From Baylisascaris procyonis (Eukaryota; Nematoda; Chromadorea; Rhabditida; Ascarididae): 64,000 nt of DNA. This document shows positions 22,708 to 33,129 of the stretch, piece after piece. The translations under genes were made by a program, and so were the position numbers. Position 1 is the first letter of the stretch. Every line of letters begins with the position of its first letter. Location: the NCBI GenBank assembly GCA_037389465.1, contig JAZARR010000072.1, positions 385,001 through 449,000 of the forward strand, written 5' to 3'. The notes beneath the pieces were generated by a model. It was not told the DNA's origin, did not search any database, and saw nothing but the letters and a program-made list of their open reading frames with translations.

Positions 22708-23570
22708 TCAGGTAGGATCGTATTGAGCAGCGATATAGGACAACAGTTGCCGTTTGGTCATCACTGGCTGCTTCGGTGGAGTTACTTTCCACTGAATGTA
22801 GTCTGCTACAGTATCCCAACGCGCTCCTAGTAGTTTCGTGTTAGCTGTTCCGTGACGATCCTTTTCTGGAATTGTTTCGTTGAAGGTCGCATCGTTGCTC
22901 AGAAATTCGCGAATGTTCATTCGTGCGTCTTCGAATAGTTTCTTTATGCGTTCGAACTTATCGAGAGCCTCCTCCGTCGTACTTGCACTGATCAGTACGT
23001 TATCCACATAAATGTTCTTCCAAAATTCTTCAGCTAACGCTACGTCATCGTACGAGTCCAGGTGCGTTTTGATTGTTGCTGCGAGGAGGAAGGGACTTGC
23101 GTTGAGTCCAAACAGGACTCTCGCAAAGCGAAAAATCTTTAGATTGCTGTGAGATGGCGGTGAGTTGATATCAGACAGCCATAGAAAGCGAGTCGCATCT
23201 CGGTCTGGTTTATTGAGAGCCACTTGTAGAAACGCCTTCTCTAAACCTCCTATGATAGCGATAGGCATTGAGCGGAATCGAAGCAGTATACCACCTGAAT
23301 TCGGGAGCAAAACTGGTCCTCTCATAATTGCTTCGTTAATGCTTTTAGTACCTCTCGATTTGGAAGAGCCGTCGAAAACTACACGAATCTTTGTAGTCGT
23401 CTTATGGGGGTTAATTACTGCTTGATGTGGCAGATAGTTGACAACGTTGGAAGCGGGTTTTAGTTCCTCTCTAGGTACTTCTTCGATGATTCCACAGTCC
23501 TTCTGCTGGGAGAAGATTGCGTCATATTTTTCGAGAAGCTCGCGATCGTTCTGTAGGCGTTCCAAGTTGA
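22708..23570 (-). pseudogene. reverse transcriptase of element C pol
   Basis: It reads LLEKYDAIFSQQ, then KIRVVFDGSSKSRG, GGILLRFRSMPIAIIGGLEKAFLQ, DATRFLWLSD and NIYVDNVLISA, then GARWDTVADYIQW. The active-site box at 22,999-23,010 is YVDN rather than YVDD, and the Asp usual in the DLEKAF box is Gly (GGLEKAF). A frameshift near 23,570 separates it from the protease, and a TGA at about 22,708 separates it in frame from RNase H. These changes argue that this copy cannot act alone. Confidence 0.87.
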
Positions 23571-23579
23571 AAGTAATCG

Positions 23580-24464
23580 ACCAAATGCTAGGCCAAAATT
23601 CAGTGGAATATGTGGAACAGAGTCTCTGAATGGGAGGCTCACAGAATAGCGACCATCGATTCTCTTCACCGTTTCCTTAAACATGTCCATTGCCTGTTGG
23701 TCTTCGTGCTTGGTTGGTGAATCTCGAATACCAAGTAGCTCCAAATTCCAGTAGTTGGACATCTGCTCGATTTGGTCGGAAGGTTGCTTGTTTGCAAATT
23801 CCATTTCTTCGTGAGCGTCTTCTGGCATTTGTTCATCAATACATACCACCGCCTGGGCTACTTCATTCTTTTCGGCCTGTTTGGACGACAAAATGTAGCC
23901 AACTTTAGTGGGAATTAATTCGTAGCCGTTTCCTAGGCGTTTGATTCCCGCAAGTGGAATAAAGTCACTGAAATAGTCATGACCGATCAGAATGTCTGGA
24001 GAACGAATTTTTCGCGGCAGCTCTGAAGGCTTCAGATCACGAAAGTTCGCTTCAATGTTATCACTGACAACTTCTAGGTTGCTAGTAATTCGCTTAATTG
24101 TGCTTACTCTGACAGCTTTGCGGGTACCGTTCTGAAGTTGAACGGAAATAACAGTTCGATTTGACTGAATAATTTGCGGCGCACTATCACCAAAAGTGCT
24201 TATGCTCAGCTTTTGTGGTGTTGTGCTCAGCTGCAGCCGATTCGCTGAGCACGCTGTTATGTACGACTTTTGAATGCCCGAGTCAAAAAACATTAAAGCA
24301 TTTGTTCGACAGTTTGCTTTATGAGGGTTGGAGACCATTACCTCTTTACAGAACAGCAGTGCTTTGTTTCCAGCTGCCATATTTGCAGCAATCACTTCCT
24401 CAGGTGGAGTGGGCTGGTCTTTACCATCTTCCCTTTTTCCTGCGATTTGCATCTCTCTATGCAT
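23580..24464 (-). pseudogene. protease and linker of element C pol
   Basis: This is a DUF1758-type aspartic protease with LMFFDSGIQKSYITACSANRL (catalytic Asp present) and PDILIGHDYFSDF, followed by a linker (SPTKHEDQQAMDMF, DGRYSVSLPF) leading into RT. It overlaps the end of gag by about 70 bases in another frame. That overlap could be a programmed shift or a mutation. The reading leaves frame near 23,570. Confidence 0.85.
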
Positions 24465-25768
24465 AGGAGTGAGTTGTGATTAGAGTTTCGGCAGTGGTAG
24501 CAGTGCTGCGTTGCTTTGCAATTTTGCAGTGCATGTCCCCTTTTCAAGCATCTTGTGCACAACTGAAGTTTATTCGCTCGCTGAATTCTTTTTTCTGTTG
24601 TGTTGTACGAAGGACAGTTGCGATTCCAATGTGATTCACCGCAGAACGCACATGGCTTTGACGGCCTTTTCTCTTGTTTTTGCTGAGCGAGAAACGAAGA
24701 TGTTTTGATTTGCGGCTCTTTCGGCATGCTACGTATTTTTATTTGATGCGCTTGCTGATAGGACTGTATGTATAACAGGTCGGCTGTCATTAATTCTTGA
24801 AGTTTCGCTCGTAATTTTCCTACATTCCATTCTGGGTCTAGAGCCTTACATTCGCTGATCCGTCTTTTTATTCTCTGCGAAAGTTTCTGCTCAATTGTAA
24901 ATGCCAGCAAAGGTGAGTCAAGATTTTCGCCTGCTTGCTCAAGCTGCCTTAGTATTCTTTCGACTGCCTGTACAGTTGGCACGAGTTGTGACCCATTGTC
25001 GCTGAGCAGATTTTGCAACTCGGTGTGTAAGCTGGCTGTTATTACGGCTGGATTTCCGTAATTTGATTTTAGCGCAGTTACCACCAAATCAAAGCTGCTT
25101 TCCGTTATAGTGTAGCCCTGAGCAACGGTTGCTGCTGGGCCTTCAAGTAGCGAAAGCACGTAATTTAAGCGCTGCACTTTTGGCAAGTGGCCGACAGCAG
25201 AATTAAATGTTTCCCAGAATCCAGTCCACTCTTTAGGATTTCCAGAAAATTTTCTGAGTTGGATCTGAGCCAAAGCAACGTGGCTGCTTATTTGTGGTTC
25301 AGAAGGCGAAGGAGCAGAAATTGTTTGTAAGTTCGAGGACACTTGCGTCAATAGCGCGGTGGGTGACGAAGCCGAAGACTGTAAAGCTTTCAGAACGTCA
25401 GTGATGTTAGAGATTCTAGCGTTTAGTTGATCAGCAATGGTTTTGGCTTGCTCGCACAGATAGAGAAAGCTATTTGGCGAGGTGAAGTAATCTTCGTACG
25501 CCTTAGTCTCTGCTTCTGTCGCTCGCGGATCACTCAGAGTGTCCAAAAATTCAAGCCACTTTTCGTGCTTGCTTTCAATTTGCGAAATGAGGCGCGTTAC
25601 AGTTTTTAAGCAATGGCGCAGGCAATCTCTACGTTTTATAAAAGCGGTAATTTGAAAAGAACTTTCCTGGGATATATCGATGTCCTCCTCGGTTGGTGGG
25701 ATCCGTCCGACGACCGATTTTAGCTCTTGGATCATGGGCTCGAGCCCGGCTTTCATTCGACGGGCCAT
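24392..25768 (-). CDS. gag of element C (DUF1759, three zinc knuckles)
   Basis: The 458-codon frame starts with an ATG at 25,766-25,768. The N-terminal third is helical and charged. The DUF1759 core follows with IQLRKFSGNPKEWTGFWE and RLNYVLSLLEGPA. Three CCHC-type knuckles close it: CAFCGESHWNRNC, CTRCLKRGHALQNC and CYHCRNSNHNSLLC. Gag forms particles around the RNA in this family. It is the only element ORF in the window that looks fully intact. The final codons (KTSPLHLRK) run past the point where the protease frame opens. Confidence 0.9.
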   Translation of the reverse strand: MARRMKAGLEPMIQELKSVVGRIPPTEEDIDISQESSFQITAFIKRRDCLRHCLKTVTRLISQIESKHEKWLEFLDTLSDPRATEAETKAYEDYFTSPNSFLYLCEQAKTIADQLNARISNITDVLKALQSSASSPTALLTQVSSNLQTISAPSPSEPQISSHVALAQIQLRKFSGNPKEWTGFWETFNSAVGHLPKVQRLNYVLSLLEGPAATVAQGYTITESSFDLVVTALKSNYGNPAVITASLHTELQNLLSDNGSQLVPTVQAVERILRQLEQAGENLDSPLLAFTIEQKLSQRIKRRISECKALDPEWNVGKLRAKLQELMTADLLYIQSYQQAHQIKIRSMPKEPQIKTSSFLAQQKQEKRPSKPCAFCGESHWNRNCPSYNTTEKRIQRANKLQLCTRCLKRGHALQNCKATQHCYHCRNSNHNSLLCIERCKSQEKGKMVKTSPLHLRK

Positions 25769-25874
25769 TGTGCAGCAAATATATTCAGCAGAACCGCAAG
25801 TTGCGAATCAGTCGCAGAAAGTAATGCGCAGAAATCCGAAGATTTGCAGGATCCGGGGAAAATAAATCCGTCGG

Positions 25875-25893
25875 TCCTGCCGGGGTCACCAAT
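25875..25893 (-). promoter_or_regulatory. candidate primer-binding site of element C
   Basis: Reading the minus strand out of the 5' LTR, two to four bases after its end comes TGGTGACCCCGGCAGGA. It begins with TGG, as expected for pairing with a tRNA CCA end, and is followed by an acceptor-stem-like stretch. The tRNA species was not determined. Confidence 0.6.
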
Positions 25894-25895
25894 TT

Positions 25896-26177
25896 TGTCG
25901 CAATATGCGGCAAAATAAATTGCGACGCGGCGGCAGCGAGGGGGGGGGGGGCCTCGCACTAAGGGAGAAAGAGAGAGAACGAACGAACGAACGACAAGAC
26001 AAATGCATGAGATGACGAGTTAAATACAATTGTCTGGAATGACAACAAGGGGGGGAAACATAGAATCTTCTCACAGCAATGTAGCGATTCTATGTTTCCT
26101 TTCCCATCAAATCTCCAGCGAAATCTTCTCAGTTATTTCGCTGGAATTTTATTATGACTTTCGCAGTTTACGCGACA
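25896..26177 (-). repeat. 5' LTR of element C
   Basis: Same ends and hairpins as the 3' LTR. The 14-bp inverted repeat is at 26,054-26,067 with 26,086-26,099, and the run of G near 25,939 sits in a GCGAGG/CCTCGC hairpin. It should contain the promoter for leftward transcription; no clear TATA box was singled out. Confidence 0.93.
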
Positions 26178-27795
26178 TAGGGCTTAGGCTTAGAAATAGG
26201 TTCAGAGCTCAGAGACAGCAGTTTAGGTTTACGATCAGGCTTAGACCTAGGCTTAGGCTAAGGCTGGCTTAGGATTAGGCTTAGGATTAGGCTTATACGC
26301 ATGGTTGGGCTCAGGGGTACTGCTAGTCTTAGGCTCAGGCTTAGGCTAGTAGCTTAGGCTTAGGCTTACGCTAAGGCTTAAGCTAGTAGCTTAGGCTTGG
26401 GCTTAGGCTAAGGCTTAGGCTTGCGTTTGGGCTTAAGCTTAAACCTAGGTTCAGAGCTTAGACATAGCAGTTTAGGTTTACGATCATGCTTAGAGTTAGG
26501 CTTAGGCTAAGGCTGGCTTAGGATTACGCTTAAACCCATGGTTGGACTCAGGGGTACTGCTAGTCTTATTCTCAGGCTTAGGCTAGTAGCTTAGGCCTAG
26601 CCTTACGCTAAGGCTTGGATTTAGGCTTACCTTAGGCTTAGGCTTAGGCTGAAGCTTAAGCTACTAGCTTATGCTTAGGCTGGGGCTAAGGTTTATGCTT
26701 ACGCTTGGGCTTAAGCTTCGACTTAGACTCAGGCATAGGCTTAGGCTCAGGCTTAGCTTAGGCGTAGAGCTTAGGCTTAGACCTAGGTTTAAGGCTTAGA
26801 CATGGCAGTTTACATTTACGATTAGGCTTAAACTTAGGCTTACGCTAAGGCTTTCTTGTAATTAGGCTTAAGCTTATTCTCAGGGTTGGGATCAGGCATA
26901 CGGCTACTCTTAGGCTTGGGCTAGGCTTAGGCTCAGGACTAGCTTAGGCTTCAGCTTAGGCTTAGTCCTAGGCTTAGGCTAAGGTTGGCTATGACTAACG
27001 CTTAGGCTTAATCTTAGGGTTAGGCCCAGGTGTATGGTTAGTGTTGATCAAGGGCTTAGGCTAAGGCCAGGCTTAGGCTTAGGCTTAGGCTTACGCTTAC
27101 GCTTAGGCTTAGGCTTAAGCTTAGGCTTAGCTTAGGCGTACGGCTTAGCCTGAGACCTGGTTTTAGGGCTTAGACATGGCAGTTTAGATTTACGATTAGG
27201 TTTAAACTTAGGCTCAGGCTTAGGCTAGTAGCTTAGGCTTAGGCTGACGCTTAGGCTTGAAGTTAGGCTCAGGCATAGGGTTAGACTTAAACTTCGGGTC
27301 AGGCTCAGGCTTACGGCCAGTCTTAGGCTTAGGCTTAGGCTTGGGCTTAGTAGGCTAGGCCTAGTCTTATGCTTAGGCTTAGACTAAGTATAAGGCTTAG
27401 GAGTAGGCCAAGACCTAGACTACTTAGGCCGGGGCTTCGGCCTGGGCTTAGGCCTACGCTTACGCTCAGACCTAGGCTTGGCATAGGCTTAGGGCTCACG
27501 CTCAGGCTTAGGCTTAGGCTTAGGCTAATTTTGGCTTAGGCCAGGGCTTGGTACGCTAAGCCTCAGGCTTAAACCTAGGTTTAGGCTCAGGCGCACGGTT
27601 GGCATTAGGCTTAGGCTCAGGCTCAGGCTTAGGCTTACGCTTGGGCTTAGGCTGCCGTTTAGGCTTAGGCTTAAGCTTAGGCTTAGGCTTGCGCTTGAGC
27701 TTACGCTTACGCTTAGGTTTAGGCTAATGCTTGGGCTTAGGCTTAGGCTTAGGCTTAAGCCTAGGCTTAGGCTTAGGCTTATCTTAGGTTTAGGT
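26178..27795. repeat. telomere-like TTAGGC-variant array, right segment
   Basis: It continues the array directly after the second TAGGG (26,178-26,182), in the same orientation and with the same inserted motifs (TTCAGAGCT near 26,200 and 26,450, CATGGTTGG near 26,300 and 26,535). Toward 27,700 the hexamers are more scrambled, then the array stops abruptly. Confidence 0.93.
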
Positions 27796-27799
27796 CGGC

Positions 27800-29130
27800 A
27801 ATATGTTTATGATACTATTTGCTTAAATCACAAGAAATCGGAGGACGTGCTGAGATGTGATTTAAAGGGTTTAGAACAGTTGAACAGCACTGAAGGAATG
27901 ACAGCTCTATTTTATGTAACTCTAGCTCGGAGTTATTAATTAAGTATTCTAGGGTCTTGGAGAAATTTTTAGACAACTAGACAGCAACGAAGGAGCAATC
28001 GTTTATCAAAATTTCTGTTCAAAGTCATTAAAACTACCTACGCCAAGTTGATTCGAAAGTGTAATAATGGGGACGCCAGAGCTACTCATCGTTCCATAAT
28101 TGGCCGTCGTGGCTGCCACTTCCTCCGAAAACACAACGATGTTGGCCGTTTCATTTCCTCTTCTTGCATATTCGGCCGTTCACATCGTCAAGAGTAGGTT
28201 CTTTTTTGACGTGCGCTCGTGACAGCTAAAATAGCACAGGTCAAATTCATTATATTGCGCTGATATTGAAAAAAATTGGTACTTTATGACGAAATAAACT
28301 TATGAAAGGAAGAATTCCCACTTCAACTTTCAACTTTATGCAAGAATCGCAATAGAAGAAGAAAGAAATGGATAATGTCAATGCAGATAACTCCTCGTTT
28401 AAATGATAACACATTGAAGGGAAGACGGCAACAAAAAACTTCAACTTAAAGCATTCGTTCTCTTGACCTTCAAATATACTGTGATACTAGAACATCCATG
28501 AAGGGATCAACACACCCTCGGTTAGAGAACTTTATAAGCCCGAAGATATACTCGAAGAGGGTTGTTGATTACTGCCAATAAAACCACTGGCACAGCCTTT
28601 CCTTCTGTTTCCGCAGAGTCAAAGAAATCCACAAAAGAAACTATGCCAAATCTAATCCTTCATGGAAGACGATAATGCAGAATGGAAGTTGATGGTTAAC
28701 ACCTGCTCTTCACTTACCCGTTCTCATGTAGTAAGCAAACACCAGAATAGAATTTCGGTCGGTCGAGAAGTAATCTGAATTTTAAAGAAGCTGGAGTGAG
28801 ATCTTCTTACCCATCCGTTCGACTCAACGAGGAAGAAAAACTAGGACACAGTATTAGATCAATTGTCGCATAAGGCTTAAGGCTATGCTTTGATGAATGC
28901 TACCTCCACTAGGCGCCTCCTTGGCCGATGTCTCAGAACAGGAGACAACAGAGTACAGAATATAACTTTACTAGGCAACTCATCCTTTACTCCTTCACCT
29001 TCACCAGGTACTGGCGTCAATGTTATGATTTTTTCTATACACTGCTAAGAGATTAATTCCAATTAAAACAGAACTATTACCTTCATCAACTCGCAACCTA
29101 GGCAACTTTTTAATCAGTTATGCATCGAGG
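27800..29130. other. no supportable gene
   Basis: AT-rich sequence right of the array. Short open frames only; no motif, repeat end or splice-supported exon was recognised. Confidence 0.5.
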
Positions 29131-29132
29131 CC

Positions 29133-29493
29133 ATGGGATATGGAAAAAGTGATGCTGAAGCTATACCACTGACAAAATGCCAATGGGTTACGAAATCCGC
29201 CCAACCATACATTTTAGTTCAATTTATGTCATCCGAAGAGCTTAAGACCTTTAACAGGGCTAAATATAAGATCAGTAAAACTTATACACCTCATGGCAAA
29301 AAATACAAATTAGAACCGATCCAACGAGATTGCAGTCAAATATTTTTAATAAAGCAATATCTATCGCACAACAACTAAGGGTTAAGGGTATTGCAGCTAT
29401 GGCGATCGAAGAAAAAATTCGTATTGGAACAAGACCTAATACCGTTTGGTATAAGTTTGATGATGAGAATATTACTGAAATGTTGAAAAAATG
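29133..29493 (+). pseudogene. unknown small protein-like ORF with one frameshift
   Basis: The frame 29,133-29,378 encodes a Lys/Tyr-rich stretch (QPYILVQF, SKTYTPHGKKYKLEPIQRD). Near 29,340 the protein-like reading moves to another frame (FNKAISIAQQLRVKGIAAMA, then RPNTVWYKFDDENITEMLKK and a stop at 29,493). The biased composition and the clean continuation suggest a once-coding segment of at least 110 residues. I do not recognise the family. It lies about 0.5 kb upstream of the Penelope-like element and in the same direction, so it may belong to it or to another mobile element. Confidence 0.4.
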
Positions 29494-30039
29494 AGCATTC
29501 CACTATCCTTGCTCTCTATCTCGGCTAAGCTGAGCGTTGAAAAAACCTCGTATATGTTCGCTTATGTTTGTTAATGTTTTATTCGTTTCATATTTAATTA
29601 TGGAGAAGAGCTTTCTGTTCTGTTTTATACGATGAAGCGCTGTGTTTTTACATATACATAAATAAAATAAAATACATTTTAATAGTAATTTTTACCAGGA
29701 CACCCATAGCGCGTACCGCTTATCAGTGGTGAATGGTCATATATCATAACAGGAAAGTTTATAATCAACTAGTATACTGCTAGGAATATATCAACGAGTG
29801 TCTTACAAAACCAATTCTACACTCGACTACAAACATATATAGTGTCGTGCATGCCATAAATAATGTTTGTTGTCTACTGGTGCTTAAAAGGTTCCCGGTA
29901 TGGCTTTACATATAAGACCGGACTAGTGTTAAAGTAGCGGTAGTACCAGTTTGGATACGGGCTAAAGCAGCCCCCTCCGGGCAACCGTTCTGTTCTGTCA
30001 TATCGACGCAGGCGCGGTGGTGTGTTTGGCACCCCTTAT

Positions 30040-31640
30040 ATGGCAGATACACGGACCCCATCCATGATGACTCACTTTTTTCAAAATAATATAAACAATC
30101 AAAGGACCGCCACCTTAATGGCGGTGGTTGAGGGTGAAGCATCCCCTGCACCCCCGACTACTTCTCAAATGATGTTTCGTAATCCTTTACTTGTAGCCCA
30201 ACGAACAGGGGATGGGCTAGGAAATATATTACCCGTCGGGTACCTGGTGAAAAATAACGATGCAAGCCATCAGTTTTACACGGTCTATAATGAAAATGAC
30301 GTGAACTACATTAAAGATGCGAAACCTTGTGGAAAAAACTGTAAATGTTGCAATATGATTGAGCAAAGCAAGTGGACAGTATCTAGTATTACTGTGAGGA
30401 AGTTTTGTATGGAAATTGACCATGTTCAATTAGACTGCAACACCTCGGGTGTGGTTTATTGCTTAAGTTGTAATATATGTGGACTGCAGTATATCGGACA
30501 AACATCCAGGAAACTGAGATTTCGTGTTCGTGAACATCTATATAACATTACCAAAGGTAACGTGCCTAATTACCTCTACAACCATTTTCACAAAGATGAT
30601 CATGGCATTCATAACGTCAGAGTACGCATATTAGAGAAAGTTAGAGACAATAAGCACCTAGCAGAAGCGGAATTATTCTGGATTAAAGTACTTCGGACTA
30701 TCTACCCAATGGGTCTAAACGATAACATTAAGGGAGTTGGAAATATTTCAGAATTATTATTCAAAGAAAATTCCCCTAAGGTCCCATATTTTGAAAATTA
30801 TGGAATCGCTTCGAAACATGGGCATGGAAGAAGAAGGCGGAACAGTAAAATTGTAAACCACAGTTTTTTAAATAAGATTAATAGGAACATGATTGCTTTA
30901 AACAAAGCTGAAAATGTACGTGATTTCCTCAGGGAATTACATCAACAAAGTAACCGTACACTTAAAATGTTGTATTATGATATACTGGGTAATAATAGAA
31001 ACATTAGTAATGAGGTCACTTTTCTGTGTAAAATGTACATAATACATAAAAATGTTTTTAAAACGGATAAAAATAAAAAGACCGACAGGAAATGTTTTAG
31101 ATATCACATGCATTACCCTGGTCTCGGATACCACAATATTAATTATAACCGCATTTTTAATAGCACTGATATTAAAAAGGAACTACTTAAAATTATGCAT
31201 AATTTCCCTAGAATACAAATAACTTTTTCCTACGACAAGACAATGGGACGGTACTTGTGTAACTATAATAAAACATTAAAATTGCTAAATCAAAGACCTC
31301 AAAATCTAATAGGATATTTGCAAAGTAACTGTGATTGTTACAACTCACCATTTATTTACCAACCATTACAGCATGTGATCACGGGTAATTTGGATGTTCT
31401 CAAATCTACAAATCTTAAACGGCTATTTAAAAAATGCACAAAGTTCAGACCCATAATCAATAAACATCCCACGCATATTATGGAGGAAGCAGGGCAATCC
31501 TTGAATAAACTTATTATGCAGATGGCACGTTCTGAGCATATTAATATAAATAGTTTTGAAAATTTTCAACACATGGTTGCAAGTCGTATAAAGGAATTTT
31601 TATTAATGAATTTTATAAAGGTGAAATTGATACACGTAAC
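30040..31640 (+). pseudogene. GIY-YIG endonuclease and linker of the Penelope-like element
   Basis: The first ATG is at 30,040, though the frame is open slightly upstream and an upstream exon is possible. A Cys cluster (CGKNCKCC) is followed by the GIY-YIG fold at about 30,450-30,720: VVYCLSCNICGLQYIGQTS, the catalytic Arg region RFRVREH, a possible His pair (NHFHKDDHGIH), and the catalytic Glu in AEAELFWIK ahead of YPMGLND. A basic, Asn-rich linker to about 31,600 leads to the RT. In the family this domain nicks the target DNA. The reading leaves frame near 31,620. Confidence 0.85.
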
Positions 31641-33097
31641 AATATTTATTACAATATTAATCGGCTGATTAGTGATATTCATACTAAGTTTATTATTGTG
31701 CATACAGATAAAGCGCCTAACAATTATGCGTTTGTATGTAAACAGTTTTACATTCAGAGTTTATGTAAAGAACTTGGTGTTACCGTCGATAGAATTACCG
31801 GGAATGATACTTATGAATATGTAAATAATAGAAATGCTTCGGAACTTATTAACGCGCACCGTAATTTTTCAGAAAGATACTTTATTAGCGTTGATGATGA
31901 AAACGCAGTCTTACCTAAAATTTTCGCTATTCCAAAATTACACAAAAATCCATAAAAATTTAGGTATATAGCCGGGGCAAGTAAAAGTTCATTGAAACCG
32001 TTATCTTCAATGCTACATAGCATCCTACAATTTATGAAAAATCATTTTCGGAATTACTGCAATATAGCCACTCAAAGAAGTGGGATTAATTATTATTACA
32101 GCGTTAAAAATTCTTATGATGTATTGGACATGAGCAGTAAACACAACAAGCAAATCAAAAGTATCTTGGCGGCAGACTTTTCTACATTGTTTACAGCGCT
32201 ACCACATGACAGTATAATTAAAGCAATGGATTATTTAACACATGTATGTTTTAATAATTCTAATAAGGCCTACTTGAAAGTTAGTACGACTAAAGTATTA
32301 TGTTACACCGATAACCATGAATTTAACAAGCATTATCGCACTCTGGATCGAACACAGATTATGGAAATTATTAAATTTGTTATAAGCGAGAGATATGTCA
32401 CTTTTGCTGTTTTCGACAATCTAAAGGAGTACCCATGGGAGGCAACGCAAGTCCCGATATAGCAGATCTGACTCTTTCCGTTATGGAGTATACATATGCC
32501 AAAATTTCACGCTTTAATGCTCTTTGCTGTAGATATGTCGATGATTTACTAATATTCAATAACGAAAACTTTAAGCATACGGCAAATTTCATTTACGGTG
32601 AAGCATTACAGACTGAGATTACATATGCTGGTAATATGGCCAATTTTTTGGATTTAAACTTATGTGTTACACGTAATGGTGTGGTCACAAATGCATATGA
32701 TAAGACTGAACAGTTTAACTTTCCAGTTAACAAATATACTCAATTAGATAGTAATATTCCTTTGTTTATACATAAAAACCTTATAGTTTCCCAAATCTAT
32801 AGGTTTACTAAACTGTGCTCCGTTAAAGAAGATTTCATCAACAAGTGCAAAGACCTACTTAAAAATTATAGGGATAAAGGTCTCAGTAATTTCATTATGA
32901 AAAAGTTTATATACAAAGCATTGATCAATAAACCGGAATTGATATATAAGTTTGTTTACCCAAACAGAGTATTAGTAATTTGCTTGATACAATTTTTTAT
33001 GGGCTTTAGTATCTTACACATGATGAGATTAAAGACAGAGGTACTTCATGGAATAAAAGGTCTGGTGCATTCTTATAAGAAAATACAACTGACATAA
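31630..33097 (+). pseudogene. reverse transcriptase of the Penelope-like element, broken
   Basis: The RT begins near 31,640 (RLISDIHTKF). It shows PKLHKNP followed by an in-frame TAA (31,953-31,955) and then KFRYIAGASKSSLKPLSS. Motif A is ADFSTLFTALPH. After a frameshift near 32,420 come GVPMGGNASPDIADLTLS (motif B) and CCRYVDDLLIF (motif C, both Asp present), then NFLDLNLCV. These are Penelope-like RT hallmarks; such RTs are the closest known relatives of telomerase RT. The frame ends at 33,097 with no C-terminal endonuclease. Confidence 0.88.
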
Positions 33098-33129
33098 TAG
33101 CTTGATTTTATAATTACACTAATAGAATC

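Larger units (their letters stand above)
18492..26177 (-). mobile_element. BEL/Pao LTR retrotransposon C with env-like region, nearly complete
   Basis: Two LTRs of 281-282 bp (18,492-18,772 and 25,896-26,177) begin TGTCGC and end GCGACA and are flanked by TAGGG. By eye they differ at about 8-9 positions, roughly 97 percent identity, so the insertion is fairly recent. Between them, on the minus strand, lie gag, protease, RT, RNase H, integrase, DUF5641 and an env-like membrane region. The breaks are a frame change between gag and protease (24,392-24,464), a frameshift near 23,570, and in-frame TGA codons at about 22,708 and 20,596. The element sits inside the TTAGGC-type array. Confidence 0.95.

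Noticed and set aside
24392..24464. Programmed gag-pol frameshift in element C
   Set aside because: No slippery heptamer or downstream structure was evident at the overlap. BEL/Pao elements usually have one gag-pol frame, so a mutation is at least as likely.
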